The notes: generated by a model from the sequence alone, not told the origin. A stretch of 64,000 nt of DNA from Chitinophaga vietnamensis (GCF_902167635.1 NZ_CABHMS010000004.1:1-64000), one strand, 5' to 3'; counted from the stretch's first letter, positions 45,002 through 53,608 are shown. Program-made: numbers and translations.

Positions 45002-45369
45002 GATCTGGGCTTTTGAGTGTCTTTGATTTTCTGTATCAGTTTTTCCAGTTCAGTTACGCTCAGTTCCTTTTCTTTCACAAAAAAGGACACCATGTTACTG
45101 AACGATCCTTCAAAATATCCTTTCACAATGTTGTTCACCGTTTTATGGCTATAGGCCTCCTTGCTGATGAGGGCATGGTACTGGTGCGATTTGCCGAAGG
45201 CCTTGAAATCCACGAAGCCTTTATCCATCAGTATTTTGATCAGGGTGGAAACGGTGTTGTAGTGCGGTTTCGGGTCGGGCATGGCTTCGATGATGTCTTT
45301 CACAAATGCGGGTCCTGTTTGCCAAAGGGCCTGCATCACTTGTTCTTCTGCTTTGGTCAGCTGTTTCAT
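44998..45369 (-). CDS. BlaI/MecI/CopY family transcriptional repressor
   Basis: This 123-residue repressor has an N-terminal winged helix: LTKAEEQVMQALW, a recognition helix near YNTVSTLIKILMDKGFV, and the wing DFKAFGKSHQYHALIS. The helical C-terminal dimerisation and cleavage region contains MVSFFVKEKELS, near the site where BlaR1-like proteases cut. It sits directly before the M56 gene (4-base overlap). Two matching palindromic operators lie 28-63 bases upstream of its start, so autoregulation is likely. Confidence 0.92.
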   Translation of the reverse strand: MKQLTKAEEQVMQALWQTGPAFVKDIIEAMPDPKPHYNTVSTLIKILMDKGFVDFKAFGKSHQYHALISKEAYSHKTVNNIVKGYFEGSFSNMVSFFVKEKELSVTELEKLIQKIKDTQKPRS

Positions 45370-45387
45370 ATGCCGGAATTATTTAAC

Positions 45388-45432
45388 GAAAGTTATAACT
45401 AATTATTTAGTTTGAAAACTATTTTTTTAGTT
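45388..45432 (-). promoter_or_regulatory. Paired BlaI-type operators over the blaI promoter
   Basis: Two 16-bp palindromes, AACTAATTATTTAGTT (45397-45412) and AACTATTTTTTTAGTT (45417-45432), lie 20 bp apart, so two helical turns. The -7 element on the minus strand is TAACTTTC (45395-45388), so the sites cover the -33 to -7 region. The core ACTA-n-TAGT resembles known BlaI/MecI sites. Confidence 0.7.
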
Positions 45433-45484
45433 GATGAAAAAAATTTGTGAAGAATTTATCACAAGGAGTTATGTTGTAATTGGT

Positions 45485-45492
45485 TATTTTTG
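45485..45492 (+). promoter_or_regulatory. Candidate ftsE -7 element
   Basis: TATTTTTG fits TAnnTTTG 33 bases upstream of the ftsE start. The -33 element is not clear and the region is AT-rich, so this is a weak call. Confidence 0.4.
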
Positions 45493-45524
45493 TCGCTATC
45501 AAGCTTACTAAACTGAAACTAGGA

Positions 45525-46220
45525 ATGACGCCCGAACAACCTATCATCCAATTAACGAATGCCAGCATATACCAGGGGAATTCATTGATCTTGTCAGATG
45601 TGAATATCACTGTCAATAAAGGAGAGTTTGTGTATCTCATTGGTAAAACCGGCACGGGCAAGTCCAGCCTGTTGAAAACGCTGTATGGCGACCTGCCTTT
45701 GAAAGATGGCAATGGCCAGGTGGTAGGATTTGATCTGAAGAAGATGGATTGGAAGAAAGTGCCTTACCTGCGTCGTAACCTGGGCGTGGTTTTCCAGGAT
45801 TTCCAGTTATTGACCGACCGTAATGTACACGATAACCTGAAATTCGCTTTGCGTGCTACCGGCTGGCAGGATGCCAAGCAGATCGAAGACAAGATCAACG
45901 ATGTGCTGGAGAAAGTAGGTCTGGGCACAAAAGGTTTCAAGATGCCTTATGAATTGAGTGGTGGTGAGCAGCAGCGTGTGGATATCGCACGGGCCATGCT
46001 GAACTCTCCCCGTCTGATCCTGGCTGATGAGCCTACCGGTAACCTCGATCCTGAAACTTCCGATGGCATTATGCAGTTATTGTTCCGCATATGCCGGGAA
46101 GGTACGGCCATTGTGATGGCTACGCACGACTATATCGTGTTGCAGAAATTTCCGTCAAGGGTGCTTCGTACGGAGAATGGCCGGGTAACTGATAACGCTG
46201 CGGTGAATTTTTCTTCCTAA
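45525..46220 (+). CDS. ftsE: Cell-division ABC transporter ATP-binding protein FtsE
   Basis: This 231-residue ATPase couples ATP hydrolysis to the FtsX-dependent control of murein hydrolases at the division site. The start 45525 follows an AGGA-like sequence. Motifs: Walker A GKTGTGKSS (about 37-45), Q-loop VFQDFQLL, signature LSGGEQQR and Walker B LILADEPTGNLD, then ATHDYIV. FtsX is not next to it in this window; in many bacteria ftsE and ftsX are adjacent. A LolD/FtsE-like assignment other than FtsE is possible, as the families are similar. Confidence 0.87.
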   Translation: MTPEQPIIQLTNASIYQGNSLILSDVNITVNKGEFVYLIGKTGTGKSSLLKTLYGDLPLKDGNGQVVGFDLKKMDWKKVPYLRRNLGVVFQDFQLLTDRNVHDNLKFALRATGWQDAKQIEDKINDVLEKVGLGTKGFKMPYELSGGEQQRVDIARAMLNSPRLILADEPTGNLDPETSDGIMQLLFRICREGTAIVMATHDYIVLQKFPSRVLRTENGRVTDNAAVNFSS

Positions 46221-46301
46221 AAAGAGATTATATATTTATTATTGGAAGTGAACGATTTATGATCATAAATCGTTTGCTATCAATTATTAATTTCCTGTTA
46301 A

Positions 46302-46332
46302 TTGGTATTTCGTATTTTTTGAACTACCTTTG
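46302..46332 (+). promoter_or_regulatory. rpsO promoter
   Basis: TTGG (46302-46305), 19 bases, then TACCTTTG (46325-46332), matching the Bacteroidota consensus. The start codon is 51 bases downstream. Confidence 0.75.
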
Positions 46333-46383
46333 CCCCGGAAAAAATAGCGACAAAAACATTACTATTACTTATTATTATTAAAG

Positions 46384-46656
46384 ATGTCTTACTTAACTGT
46401 TGAAAAGAAAGCCAATATTTTTAAGGAATTTGGTGGAAGCGAGAAAAATACAGGCTCTGTGGAAGCACAAATTGCACTGCTGACTGAGCGTATCAACAGC
46501 ATTTCCAATCACCTGAAGGAGAACAAAAAGGATTTCTCTACCCACCGTGGTCTGATGAAAATGGTTGGTCAGAGAAAGCGCCTGCTTGCTTACCTGTCCA
46601 AAACTAACCTCAGCGGCTACCGTGCCCTTATCGAGAAGTTAGGTATCAGGAAATAA
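46384..46656 (+). CDS. rpsO: 30S ribosomal protein S15
   Basis: This 90-residue primary rRNA-binding protein has the S15 signature [15 protein letters not shown], then [29 protein letters not shown]. It sits between ftsE and pnp; rpsO-pnp is a classic neighbour pair. Confidence 0.97.
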   Translation: MSYLTVEKKANIFKEFGGSEKNTGSVEAQIALLTERINSISNHLKENKKDFSTHRGLMKMVGQRKRLLAYLSKTNLSGYRALIEKLGIRK

Positions 46657-46675
46657 CCATGACTTAATTATAGCG

Positions 46676-46709
46676 CTATTCCCAACTTTCTGGTTGGGAA
46701 TAGTTTTTT
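46676..46709 (+). terminator. rpsO terminator
   Basis: Perfect 11-bp stem (CTATTCCCAAC / GTTGGGAATAG) with a 6-base loop and a following run of six T. It may allow partial readthrough into pnp. Confidence 0.87.
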
Positions 46710-46779
46710 GTATGTGTACCTTTTGTTGTTCTTTAGCAAGCAAAAAAAGAATAACTTTATTTTTAATCTTCACTTTTTT

Positions 46780-49104
46780 ATGAATCTGACACCTATTTCA
46801 GTGAAATTCGATATAGGAGACGGCCGCATAGTGACCATCGAAACCGGTAAGTTGGCCCGTCAGGCTGATGGTGCCGTTACGGTGCGTTTAGGTGATGCTA
46901 TTCTGCTGGCTACTGTAGTAGCTAACAAAGAGCCCAAACCCGGCCAGTCATTCTTCCCGCTAACTGTTGACTACCAGGAAAAATTTGCTTCTGCCGGCCG
47001 TATACCCGGTTCATTTTTCAAACGCGAAGGCCGCCTGTCTGACTATGAAGTATTGATCTCCCGCCTGATCGACCGTGCGCTTCGCCCTTTATTCCCCGAT
47101 GATTATTTCTGCGAAGTACAGGTACTCGTTAGCCTCATCTCTTCCGATCCGGAAGTGATGCCGGATGCGCTGGCCTGCCTCGCCGCTTCTGCCGCCCTCG
47201 CTGTTTCTGATGTGCCCGTCCAGGAGATCATCTCCGAAGTACGTGTGGCACGCATCGATGGCAAATATGTGATCAACCCGAACCGCACTGACCTGGCTAA
47301 AGCTGACATGGACTTCATCATTGGTGCTACTGAAAAGAACATCATGATGGTGGAAGGCGAGAGCAAGGAATGCCAGGAAGAAGACCTGATCCAGGCTATC
47401 GAGGCAGCGCACGCTGCTATCCGTGTGCAGGTGAAAGCCCAGGAGCAACTCCGCGACCTGAAAGGCGTTACCGGCAAACGCGAATACGCCAAACCTCACC
47501 AGAACGAAGAACTCAAAGCAAAAGTGATCGCTTTTGCAAAAGATAAAATCTACCAGGTAGCCAAATCTGCTTCCGCTAAACACGATCGTTCCGATGCGTT
47601 CAAGAAGATCAGCGAAGAGCTGAAAGAACACCTGGGCGAACTGCCGGAAGAAGATCAGCCACTGGTAGGCGAATACTTCCACTCGCTTGAAAAAGAAGTG
47701 GTGCGCAACATGATCCTGGACGAATCCATCCGCCTGGATGGCCGCAGCCTCGATCAGGTACGCCCGCTGGCGATGGAAACAGATATCCTGCCTTCTCCGC
47801 ACGGCTCCGCTTTATTTACCCGTGGTGAAACACAGTCGCTGACTACCGTTACATTGGGTACACCGGAAGATGAGCTGCTGATCGAAAGCGCAGCGGTTTC
47901 CAACTACGTGAAATTTATCCTCCACTATAACTTCCCTCCGTTCTCTACCGGTGAAGTGAAAATGATGCGCGGCCCCGGCCGTCGTGAAGTTGGTCACGGT
48001 AACCTGGCGATGCGTTCCCTGAAGCAGATGATGCCAGGTAACGATTACCCCTATACGGTAAGGGTGGTATCTGATATCCTCGAATCCAATGGTTCCTCTT
48101 CTATGGCAACCGTTTGCGCTGGCTCGCTGGCACTGATGGATGCAGGTGTTCCGCTGCCGAAACACATATCCGGCGTGGCAATGGGCCTGATCTCCCGTGC
48201 TTCCGACGGTAAATGGGCAGTACTCACCGATATCCTTGGTGATGAAGACCATCTCGGTGATATGGACTTCAAAGTAACTGGTACCCGCGATGGTATCTGC
48301 GGTATCCAGATGGATATCAAAGTGGATGGCCTGAGCATGGATGTAATGCGTTCGGCGCTGGCGCAAGCACAGAAAGGCCGTCTGCACATCATCGACGCTA
48401 TGTATGCAGCTGTTCCTGCTGCCCGTCCTGAACCGAAACCACATGCGCCACGTATGGAAAAACTGATCATCGACCGCGAATTTATCGGTGCTGTGATCGG
48501 GCCTGGTGGTAAAATTATACAGGAGATCCAACGCGAAACCGGTACTACCATCAACATCGAAGAAGTGGGAGAAACCGGCGAAGTGAGCATCTTCTCTGCA
48601 CAGAAAGAAGGTCTGGATAAGGCTGTGAAGTGGGTGAAAGGCATCGTGGCCGTACCTGAAGTTGGCGAAGTTTATGAGTCAGTAGTGAAATCTATCATGC
48701 CTTATGGTGCATTCGTAGAGTTCATGCCTGGCAAACAAGGCCTGCTGCACATCTCCGAAGTATCCTGGAAACGCCTCGAAACCATGGAAGGCGTATTGTC
48801 TGAAGGCGAAGTGGTAAAAGTAAAGCTCACCGGTACTGATCCCAAGACCGGCAAGTTCAAACTGAGCCGCAAAGTGCTGATGCCAAAACCTGAAGGTTAT
48901 GTTGAGCGTGAAGAACGCAGCGACAGACCTGAAAGAGGAGATCGTGGAGATCGTGGTGGCGACCGTGGCGGCCGTGGCCGTGATGATCGCCGCGGCGGTG
49001 GCGACAGACGCGATAACCGTGGCCCGCGTGAAGACCGTGGTCCGCGCGAAGACCGCGGCCCTCGTCCTGAAAAGCCACAGGAGCCTTACTTCGATGAACA
49101 ATAG
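46780..49104 (+). CDS. pnp: Polyribonucleotide nucleotidyltransferase (PNPase)
   Basis: This 774-residue enzyme degrades RNA 3' to 5' phosphorolytically. Order: RNase PH domain 1 (about 5-225), helical linker, RNase PH domain 2 (about 325-540; FSTGEVKMMRGPGRREVGHG), KH domain (about 565-625; IGPGGKIIQEIQRETG), and S1 domain (about 630-705; SIMPYGAFVEFMPGKQGLLHIS). The start ATG 46780 was chosen over an upstream in-frame ATG because the extra residues are not conserved in character. The C-terminal tail (about 715-774) is an Arg/Gly/Asp-rich low-complexity stretch built of RGDRG and REDRGP repeats. Confidence 0.96.
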   Translation: MNLTPISVKFDIGDGRIVTIETGKLARQADGAVTVRLGDAILLATVVANKEPKPGQSFFPLTVDYQEKFASAGRIPGSFFKREGRLSDYEVLISRLIDRALRPLFPDDYFCEVQVLVSLISSDPEVMPDALACLAASAALAVSDVPVQEIISEVRVARIDGKYVINPNRTDLAKADMDFIIGATEKNIMMVEGESKECQEEDLIQAIEAAHAAIRVQVKAQEQLRDLKGVTGKREYAKPHQNEELKAKVIAFAKDKIYQVAKSASAKHDRSDAFKKISEELKEHLGELPEEDQPLVGEYFHSLEKEVVRNMILDESIRLDGRSLDQVRPLAMETDILPSPHGSALFTRGETQSLTTVTLGTPEDELLIESAAVSNYVKFILHYNFPPFSTGEVKMMRGPGRREVGHGNLAMRSLKQMMPGNDYPYTVRVVSDILESNGSSSMATVCAGSLALMDAGVPLPKHISGVAMGLISRASDGKWAVLTDILGDEDHLGDMDFKVTGTRDGICGIQMDIKVDGLSMDVMRSALAQAQKGRLHIIDAMYAAVPAARPEPKPHAPRMEKLIIDREFIGAVIGPGGKIIQEIQRETGTTINIEEVGETGEVSIFSAQKEGLDKAVKWVKGIVAVPEVGEVYESVVKSIMPYGAFVEFMPGKQGLLHISEVSWKRLETMEGVLSEGEVVKVKLTGTDPKTGKFKLSRKVLMPKPEGYVEREERSDRPERGDRGDRGGDRGGRGRDDRRGGGDRRDNRGPREDRGPREDRGPRPEKPQEPYFDEQ

Positions 49105-49129
49105 TCGATAACTGAAATTAGATAAAAAG

Positions 49130-49155
49130 AAAGCAGTCACGAAAGTGACTGCTTT
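49130..49155 (+). terminator. pnp terminator
   Basis: Perfect 11-bp stem (AAAGCAGTCAC / GTGACTGCTTT) with a GAAA tetraloop and a short T-run. Confidence 0.87.
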
Positions 49156-49183
49156 TTCATTTTACGTATAGGTGTTTCCGTTA

Positions 49184-49765
49184 TCAATGCCGGAGTAATT
49201 GTTCTACACAAAAAGTACTCTCCCGGAAAATCTCTTTACCACTATTCAAACGAAAAGTACGGTAGGTTTTTCCATCGATCGGCTCAAACACCATGCGGTA
49301 GGAAGCTGCGATGCCCTTGCTGCTTCTGTCTATCACCCTTCCTTTCCCTTCGTTCAACATATTCGGGATGATCTCTTCCACATAAGGATGGAGGATGCCG
49401 CCATCTTCTGCCCAGAGCATATACATTTTATCGGTTGTGTAATTCAGATCGCGGTTGGCGCTGTCTGCCAGGTAGCAGAATGCTTTCAGGTAATGGGCGG
49501 CCATGTCGTTGCGATCCAGGTGCGACAGCTCAATATGATTGAATACCCGGTTGTTGAACTTGTTGTTGCGCAGCGTGGTGTCCATACTGAGCATATAGTT
49601 ATAGAGTTCGGCCCGGTCGAGGATGATGACGGCGTTGTCGTTTTGATAGATAATAGAGTCTTTGATCGGTTCCGTAGCAGGCGGTACTTTGATTACTTTA
49701 AACTGCTGCGCCATCGCAGCGCTGCCCAGCATCAGTGTTGTGAGCAGGAGAAGAAGTGTTTTCAT
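49184..49765 (-). CDS. Hypothetical exported protein
   Basis: This 193-residue protein has a signal peptide (MKTLLLLLTTLMLGSAAMAQ). The mature part has no recognised motif. It is a mix of helix and strand with several conserved-looking tracts (NAVIILDRAELYNYML, HIELSHLDRNDMAAHYLKAF, MLWAEDGGILHPYVEEIIP). It stands alone between pnp and prmA on the opposite strand. I do not recognise a family. Confidence 0.68.
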   Translation of the reverse strand: MKTLLLLLTTLMLGSAAMAQQFKVIKVPPATEPIKDSIIYQNDNAVIILDRAELYNYMLSMDTTLRNNKFNNRVFNHIELSHLDRNDMAAHYLKAFCYLADSANRDLNYTTDKMYMLWAEDGGILHPYVEEIIPNMLNEGKGRVIDRSSKGIAASYRMVFEPIDGKTYRTFRLNSGKEIFRESTFCVEQLLRH

Positions 49766-49838
49766 AGGTATGGTAATATTAAATAAAAAACAAATATAGT
49801 AAATGTTGCCGATCCTCCTTTCATCAGTACAATTTTCC

Positions 49839-49846
49839 TATATTTG
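49839..49846 (+). promoter_or_regulatory. prmA -7 element next to the start codon
   Basis: TATATTTG ends only five bases before the prmA ATG at 49852. A transcript from it would start at or just before the ATG, so nearly leaderless. The -33 element is weak (TTTC near 49820). Confidence 0.5.
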
Positions 49847-49851
49847 CCGCC

Positions 49852-50667
49852 ATGTCACACATTGCCATAACGTTGAAGGCTGGCCCGGAGCTGGCCGACG
49901 TGCTGGTTGCCCAGCTGTCGGACGCCGGGTTTGAAGGTTTTGAAGAGCAGACTGACGCCCTCGTTGCCTACATTCCGGAGGGAGATTTCAATGAAGATAT
50001 TTTACGGGAGATTGTAGCGCCTTACGGGGTCGGCTATACGAAAGAGACGATTCAGCAGGAGAACTGGAACGCGGTATGGGAAAGTAATTTCCAGCCGGTA
50101 CGGGTAGGGGATTTTTGTGGCATCCGTGCGGCGTTTCACGCGCCTTTCGAGCCGCAGCCGGCGCACGAGATTGTGATCACGCCGAAGATGTCGTTTGGTA
50201 CGGGGCATCATGCCACTACTTCTTCTATGATACGCCTGATGCAAGGCCTTTCCTTTGAAGGCAGGCGGGTATTCGATTTTGGTACGGGTACCGGCATCCT
50301 GGCCATCCTGGCTGAAATGCTGGGAGCTGCGGAAGTAGATGCGATCGATTACGACGAGTGGGCGGTAAATAACACGCTGGAAAATCTCGAAGCCAATCAT
50401 ACTCAACATGTTAAAGTATGGCAGGCAGATACATTGAAGGAGATCTCGGGGAAATACGATATATTGCTGGCAAATATAAACCTGAATGTGCTGTTACAAT
50501 TTATGGGTGAGATGCGCCGATTGCTGAAGCCGGGCGGCGTGCTGCTGTTGAGCGGTATTATGCCGGCAGATGAACAGCAGATACTAGCGGCAGCTCAACC
50601 ACAAGGCTTTGAATTTCAGCACAAAATAGAAAAAGACAATTGGCTGGCCATTCAATTCGGGGTGTGA
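49852..50667 (+). CDS. prmA: Ribosomal protein L11 methyltransferase
   Basis: This 271-residue SAM enzyme methylates lysines and the N-terminus of ribosomal protein L11. It has the N-terminal substrate-binding domain (about 1-95), then KMSFGTGHHATTSSMI, SAM motif VFDFGTGTGILAIL (about 138-151), DAIDYDEWAVNNT and DILLANINLNVLL. The length is a bit shorter than E. coli PrmA (293), as is usual in this phylum. Confidence 0.95.
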   Translation: MSHIAITLKAGPELADVLVAQLSDAGFEGFEEQTDALVAYIPEGDFNEDILREIVAPYGVGYTKETIQQENWNAVWESNFQPVRVGDFCGIRAAFHAPFEPQPAHEIVITPKMSFGTGHHATTSSMIRLMQGLSFEGRRVFDFGTGTGILAILAEMLGAAEVDAIDYDEWAVNNTLENLEANHTQHVKVWQADTLKEISGKYDILLANINLNVLLQFMGEMRRLLKPGGVLLLSGIMPADEQQILAAAQPQGFEFQHKIEKDNWLAIQFGV

Positions 50668-50798
50668 TAAGCATGTAAGTAGCGCTAAAAAATACATATG
50701 AAAAGTATTGATTTTCGTACTTTTGTGTTACAAACTTTTCTAATATTCGCTTAATTTTAACACATTATTCGTTATCTTAGCAATCCTAACTCATAGTG

Positions 50799-51440
50799 AT
50801 GACAGAATTTTTATTGCTTTTTTGTGCTTATCTGATTGGATCTGTACCTACAGCGGTTTGGGTAAGCAAAGGCGTGTTTGGCATGGATATCAGGGAGTAT
50901 GGCAGCGGTAATGCCGGTGCTACCAATACTTTCCGGGTATTGGGCCCTAAAGCGGGCACTTTTGTAATGATGGTAGACATGCTGAAAGGAGTTTTAGCAG
51001 TAAGGCTGGCATACCTGGCTCCCTATTACCATGAACCGGAACATCTCACCCAACTGGTCAACTTTCAGATAGGCCTTGGCCTGGCCGCCGTATTGGGCCA
51101 TATCTTCCCGATATGGGCTGGTTTCAGAGGCGGCAAGGGTATTGCTACCCTCTTTGGTTTGGTGCTGGCTATTCAGCCGCTGGTGGCGCTGTGCTGCGTA
51201 GGCGTGTTCCTGATGATCCTGTTCCTCACCCGTTATGTATCGCTGAGTTCTATCATCGCAAGTATTGCATTTCCGATCCTGATATTATACATTTTCAATG
51301 AGCCAGAGATCTTCTACCGCATTTTTGCCATTGCAGTGGCCCTGATGGTGGTATTAACGCACCAGAAGAACATCTCCCGTTTGTTGAAAGGCAACGAAAG
51401 CAAAGTACCTTTATTCAGAAACAGGAAAGAAAAACACTAG
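50799..51440 (+). CDS. plsY: Acyl-phosphate glycerol-3-phosphate acyltransferase
   Basis: This 213-residue inner-membrane enzyme makes lysophosphatidic acid from acyl-phosphate and glycerol-3-phosphate. It has about five membrane helices and the PlsY motifs GSGNAGATNTFRVLG (about 34-48) and FRGGKGIATLFG (about 107-118). The ATG at 50799 is used; a GTG sits three bases upstream. Confidence 0.95.
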   Translation: MTEFLLLFCAYLIGSVPTAVWVSKGVFGMDIREYGSGNAGATNTFRVLGPKAGTFVMMVDMLKGVLAVRLAYLAPYYHEPEHLTQLVNFQIGLGLAAVLGHIFPIWAGFRGGKGIATLFGLVLAIQPLVALCCVGVFLMILFLTRYVSLSSIIASIAFPILILYIFNEPEIFYRIFAIAVALMVVLTHQKNISRLLKGNESKVPLFRNRKEKH

Positions 51441-51459
51441 TTATAGCGTCATCTGTATA

Positions 51460-51501
51460 AAAACCTATTGGATCGGAATCTTATCCCTTTCAATAGGTTT
51501 T
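51460..51501 (+). terminator. plsY terminator
   Basis: An 11-bp stem (AAAACCTATTG / CAATAGGTTTT) with a 20-base loop and a T-rich tail lies about 20 bases past the stop. Confidence 0.68.
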
Positions 51502-51642
51502 ATTTTTTACGAATGGCATAACGATTGCTAATAGGCTACGAAAATTTTGACCAGTTGAGTCAACAGGCGATGGACATTTGGTGTTAAAGGATTGGTTATT
51601 GTTGCCATTGATTCAGCAGTCATCTCATAAATTGATTCACCC

Positions 51643-52446
51643 ATGAAAAAGATTGCATTATTCTTTACTGCCAGCCTCGGATTAGTGGCTGCCTGTACGC
51701 GAGTACCGATCACAGGTCGCAGCCAGTTAAACCTCATTCCCGAAAGCACCATGCAGTCCATGGCCCTGCAGCAGTACCAATCCTTCCTTTCCGAAAACAA
51801 AGTGGTATCACAGGCTACCAGCAAGGACGCCGATATGGTGAAACGTGTAGGACAACGTATATCCGCTGCCGTTACCCGCTACATGAACGCCAACAACATG
51901 GGCAACGAGGTAGCGAATTACAAATGGGAATTCAACCTTGTAAATAGTAAAGAGGTAAATGCCTGGTGTATGCCTGGAGGTAAAGTAGTAGTATATACCG
52001 GCCTCTTGCCGGTTACCCAGAACGAAACGGCGCTGGCTTGCGTAATGGGTCATGAGATCGCGCATGCGATCGCCCGTCATGGTAACGAGCGTATGAGCCA
52101 GGGGCTGCTGGCACAAGGCATCCAGGTGGCTGGTTCGGTAGCATTGGGCAAGAACCCGACTGCCGTAGGTATCTTTAACCAGGCGTTTGGTATCGGCGGT
52201 AACATGGGCATGTTGGCCTTCTCCCGCCAGAATGAACTGGAAGCCGATCACCTCGGCGTGATCTTCATGGCGATGGCTGGTTACAATCCGCAGGAAGCTA
52301 TTCCTTTCTGGCAGCGCATGGCCAGCATGAGCGGCGGTAATAAGCCACCAGAGCTGCTTAGCACGCACCCCAGCGATGAGCGCCGCGTAGCGCAGCTGCA
52401 ACAGCTGATGCCGGAAGCTATGAAATATTATACGCCACAGCGATAA
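51643..52446 (+). CDS. M48 family metallopeptidase, lipoprotein (BepA/LoiP-like)
   Basis: This 267-residue zinc protease should act in envelope quality control. It has a lipoprotein signal with Cys18 in LVAAC, and the catalytic motif GHEIAHAIARHGNE (about 135-148) supplies HExxH. The third ligand is in QNELEADHLGVIFM, the M48 ExxxD-type Glu. The C-terminal tail STHPSDERRVAQLQQLMPEA is typical. It is Loi/BepA-like but lacks TPR repeats. Confidence 0.92.
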   Translation: MKKIALFFTASLGLVAACTRVPITGRSQLNLIPESTMQSMALQQYQSFLSENKVVSQATSKDADMVKRVGQRISAAVTRYMNANNMGNEVANYKWEFNLVNSKEVNAWCMPGGKVVVYTGLLPVTQNETALACVMGHEIAHAIARHGNERMSQGLLAQGIQVAGSVALGKNPTAVGIFNQAFGIGGNMGMLAFSRQNELEADHLGVIFMAMAGYNPQEAIPFWQRMASMSGGNKPPELLSTHPSDERRVAQLQQLMPEAMKYYTPQR

Positions 52447-52517
52447 ATAAATAACGGAATAAAAAATTACGGCCCCGCCATGTGGCGGGGCCGTAATTTT
52501 TTATTCCGTTATTTATT
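52446..52517. terminator. 35-bp perfect palindrome between convergent genes, bidirectional terminator
   Basis: The arms 52446-52480 and 52483-52517 are exact reverse complements over 35 bases with a 2-base centre. The GC core is ACGGCCCCGCCA and the outer parts are A/T-rich, giving a T-run after the core on both strands. The left end includes the last base of the M48 stop codon, and the right end contains the oxyR stop codon. Confidence 0.92.
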
Positions 52518-53457
52518 GAAGATCGATCTCCACTACTTTGCGGCTTTTCTGTGCTTTCATCTTCTCGGGTACATGAGCCAATATCTCTTTTTTGAAGGCT
52601 TCTATCAGCGCTTGTTTGATGAAGTGGCGGTGGGTAACCAGGCTTACTTCGCGCACCGGCTCCGGCGACTTGAAATAGCGCACCATATTGAGCTGGCGGG
52701 CGGAAAGGTCTTGCAGCGATAGCTCGGGAAGTATGGTATAACCTTCATTAAGATCTACCATGCGTTTAAGTGTTTCCACACTGCCGGTATTGTATTCCAG
52801 GTTTTTGTATTCGCCCATCGTGAATTTATCCTTGCAGATATTGAGCACCTGGTTACGCATACAGTGGCCTTCGTTGAGGAGCCATACTTCTCTTACATCC
52901 AGCTCTTCGGCGCGGATCACTTTTTTATCATAGAGCGGGTTGGTTTTGGCAGTGTATACCACGAACGACTCATAGAACAAGGGATGTTCTTCGAGGTGCG
53001 GGTTATGCAGGGGAGTGGCCAGCAGCCCGCAATCCAGCAGTTCCATTTTTAATTGCTGGATGATCTGCTCTGTGGGATATTCCCATATCTCCAGTTTTAC
53101 TTTCGGATATTTTTTCATGAAGCCGGTGAGGATGCGGGGAAGCAGGTAAGGCGCCAGGGTAGGGATGATGCCTACTTTAAGGTTACCTTGCACTTCTTTT
53201 TTCTGATCAGCGATGATCTCACGGATACGTGCATTCTCCTTCAGAATGATCCTGGCTTGCGCAATTACGGCTACGCCAATTTCCGTGGGGACTACCGGCA
53301 ATTTGCTACGATCGAATAATTTGATGCCCAGTTCATCCTCCAGTTTCTGGATCTGCATGCTGAGGGTGGGCTGTGTTACAAAACATTTCTCCGCCGCCAC
53401 CACAAAGCTTCTGTAGGTATCTACCGCTACAATATACTCCAATTGAACTGTCGTCAT
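52513..53457 (-). CDS. oxyR: Hydrogen peroxide-inducible LysR-type regulator
   Basis: This 314-residue LysR protein has an N-terminal winged helix (about 1-65; SFVVAAEKCFVTQPTLSMQIQKLEDELG) and a substrate-type sensor domain. The redox pair is present at Cys199 and Cys208 in EGHCMRNQVLNICKDK, the same positions as in E. coli OxyR, whose disulfide activates the regulator. It therefore likely controls catalase and peroxidase genes elsewhere. It converges with the M48 gene on a long palindrome. Confidence 0.93.
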   Translation of the reverse strand: MTTVQLEYIVAVDTYRSFVVAAEKCFVTQPTLSMQIQKLEDELGIKLFDRSKLPVVPTEIGVAVIAQARIILKENARIREIIADQKKEVQGNLKVGIIPTLAPYLLPRILTGFMKKYPKVKLEIWEYPTEQIIQQLKMELLDCGLLATPLHNPHLEEHPLFYESFVVYTAKTNPLYDKKVIRAEELDVREVWLLNEGHCMRNQVLNICKDKFTMGEYKNLEYNTGSVETLKRMVDLNEGYTILPELSLQDLSARQLNMVRYFKSPEPVREVSLVTHRHFIKQALIEAFKKEILAHVPEKMKAQKSRKVVEIDLQ

Positions 53458-53510
53458 TTCCCAAAATTGATCCGTAAAGGTATTGATAAAATCTATATCA
53501 TTTTCGGATT

Positions 53511-53608
53511 TATGAATTTTGGAATTTTCGGATTTAATAGAAAAGGGCCTGGTCTCCAGGCCCCAATCAATAAATCAATAAATCCGTAAATCCGAAAATC
53601 AATAAATT
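53511..53608. repeat. Octamer repeat hairpin with an embedded GC hairpin
   Basis: Left units CGGATTTA, TGAATTTT, GGAATTTT, CGGATTTA are mirrored by right units TAAATCCG, TAAATCCG, AAAATC. In the centre a GGGCCTGG-TCT-CCAGGCCC hairpin (53545-53563) could serve as the terminator of the hypothetical gene at 53609. The array lies between the head of oxyR and the end of that gene. Confidence 0.75.
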
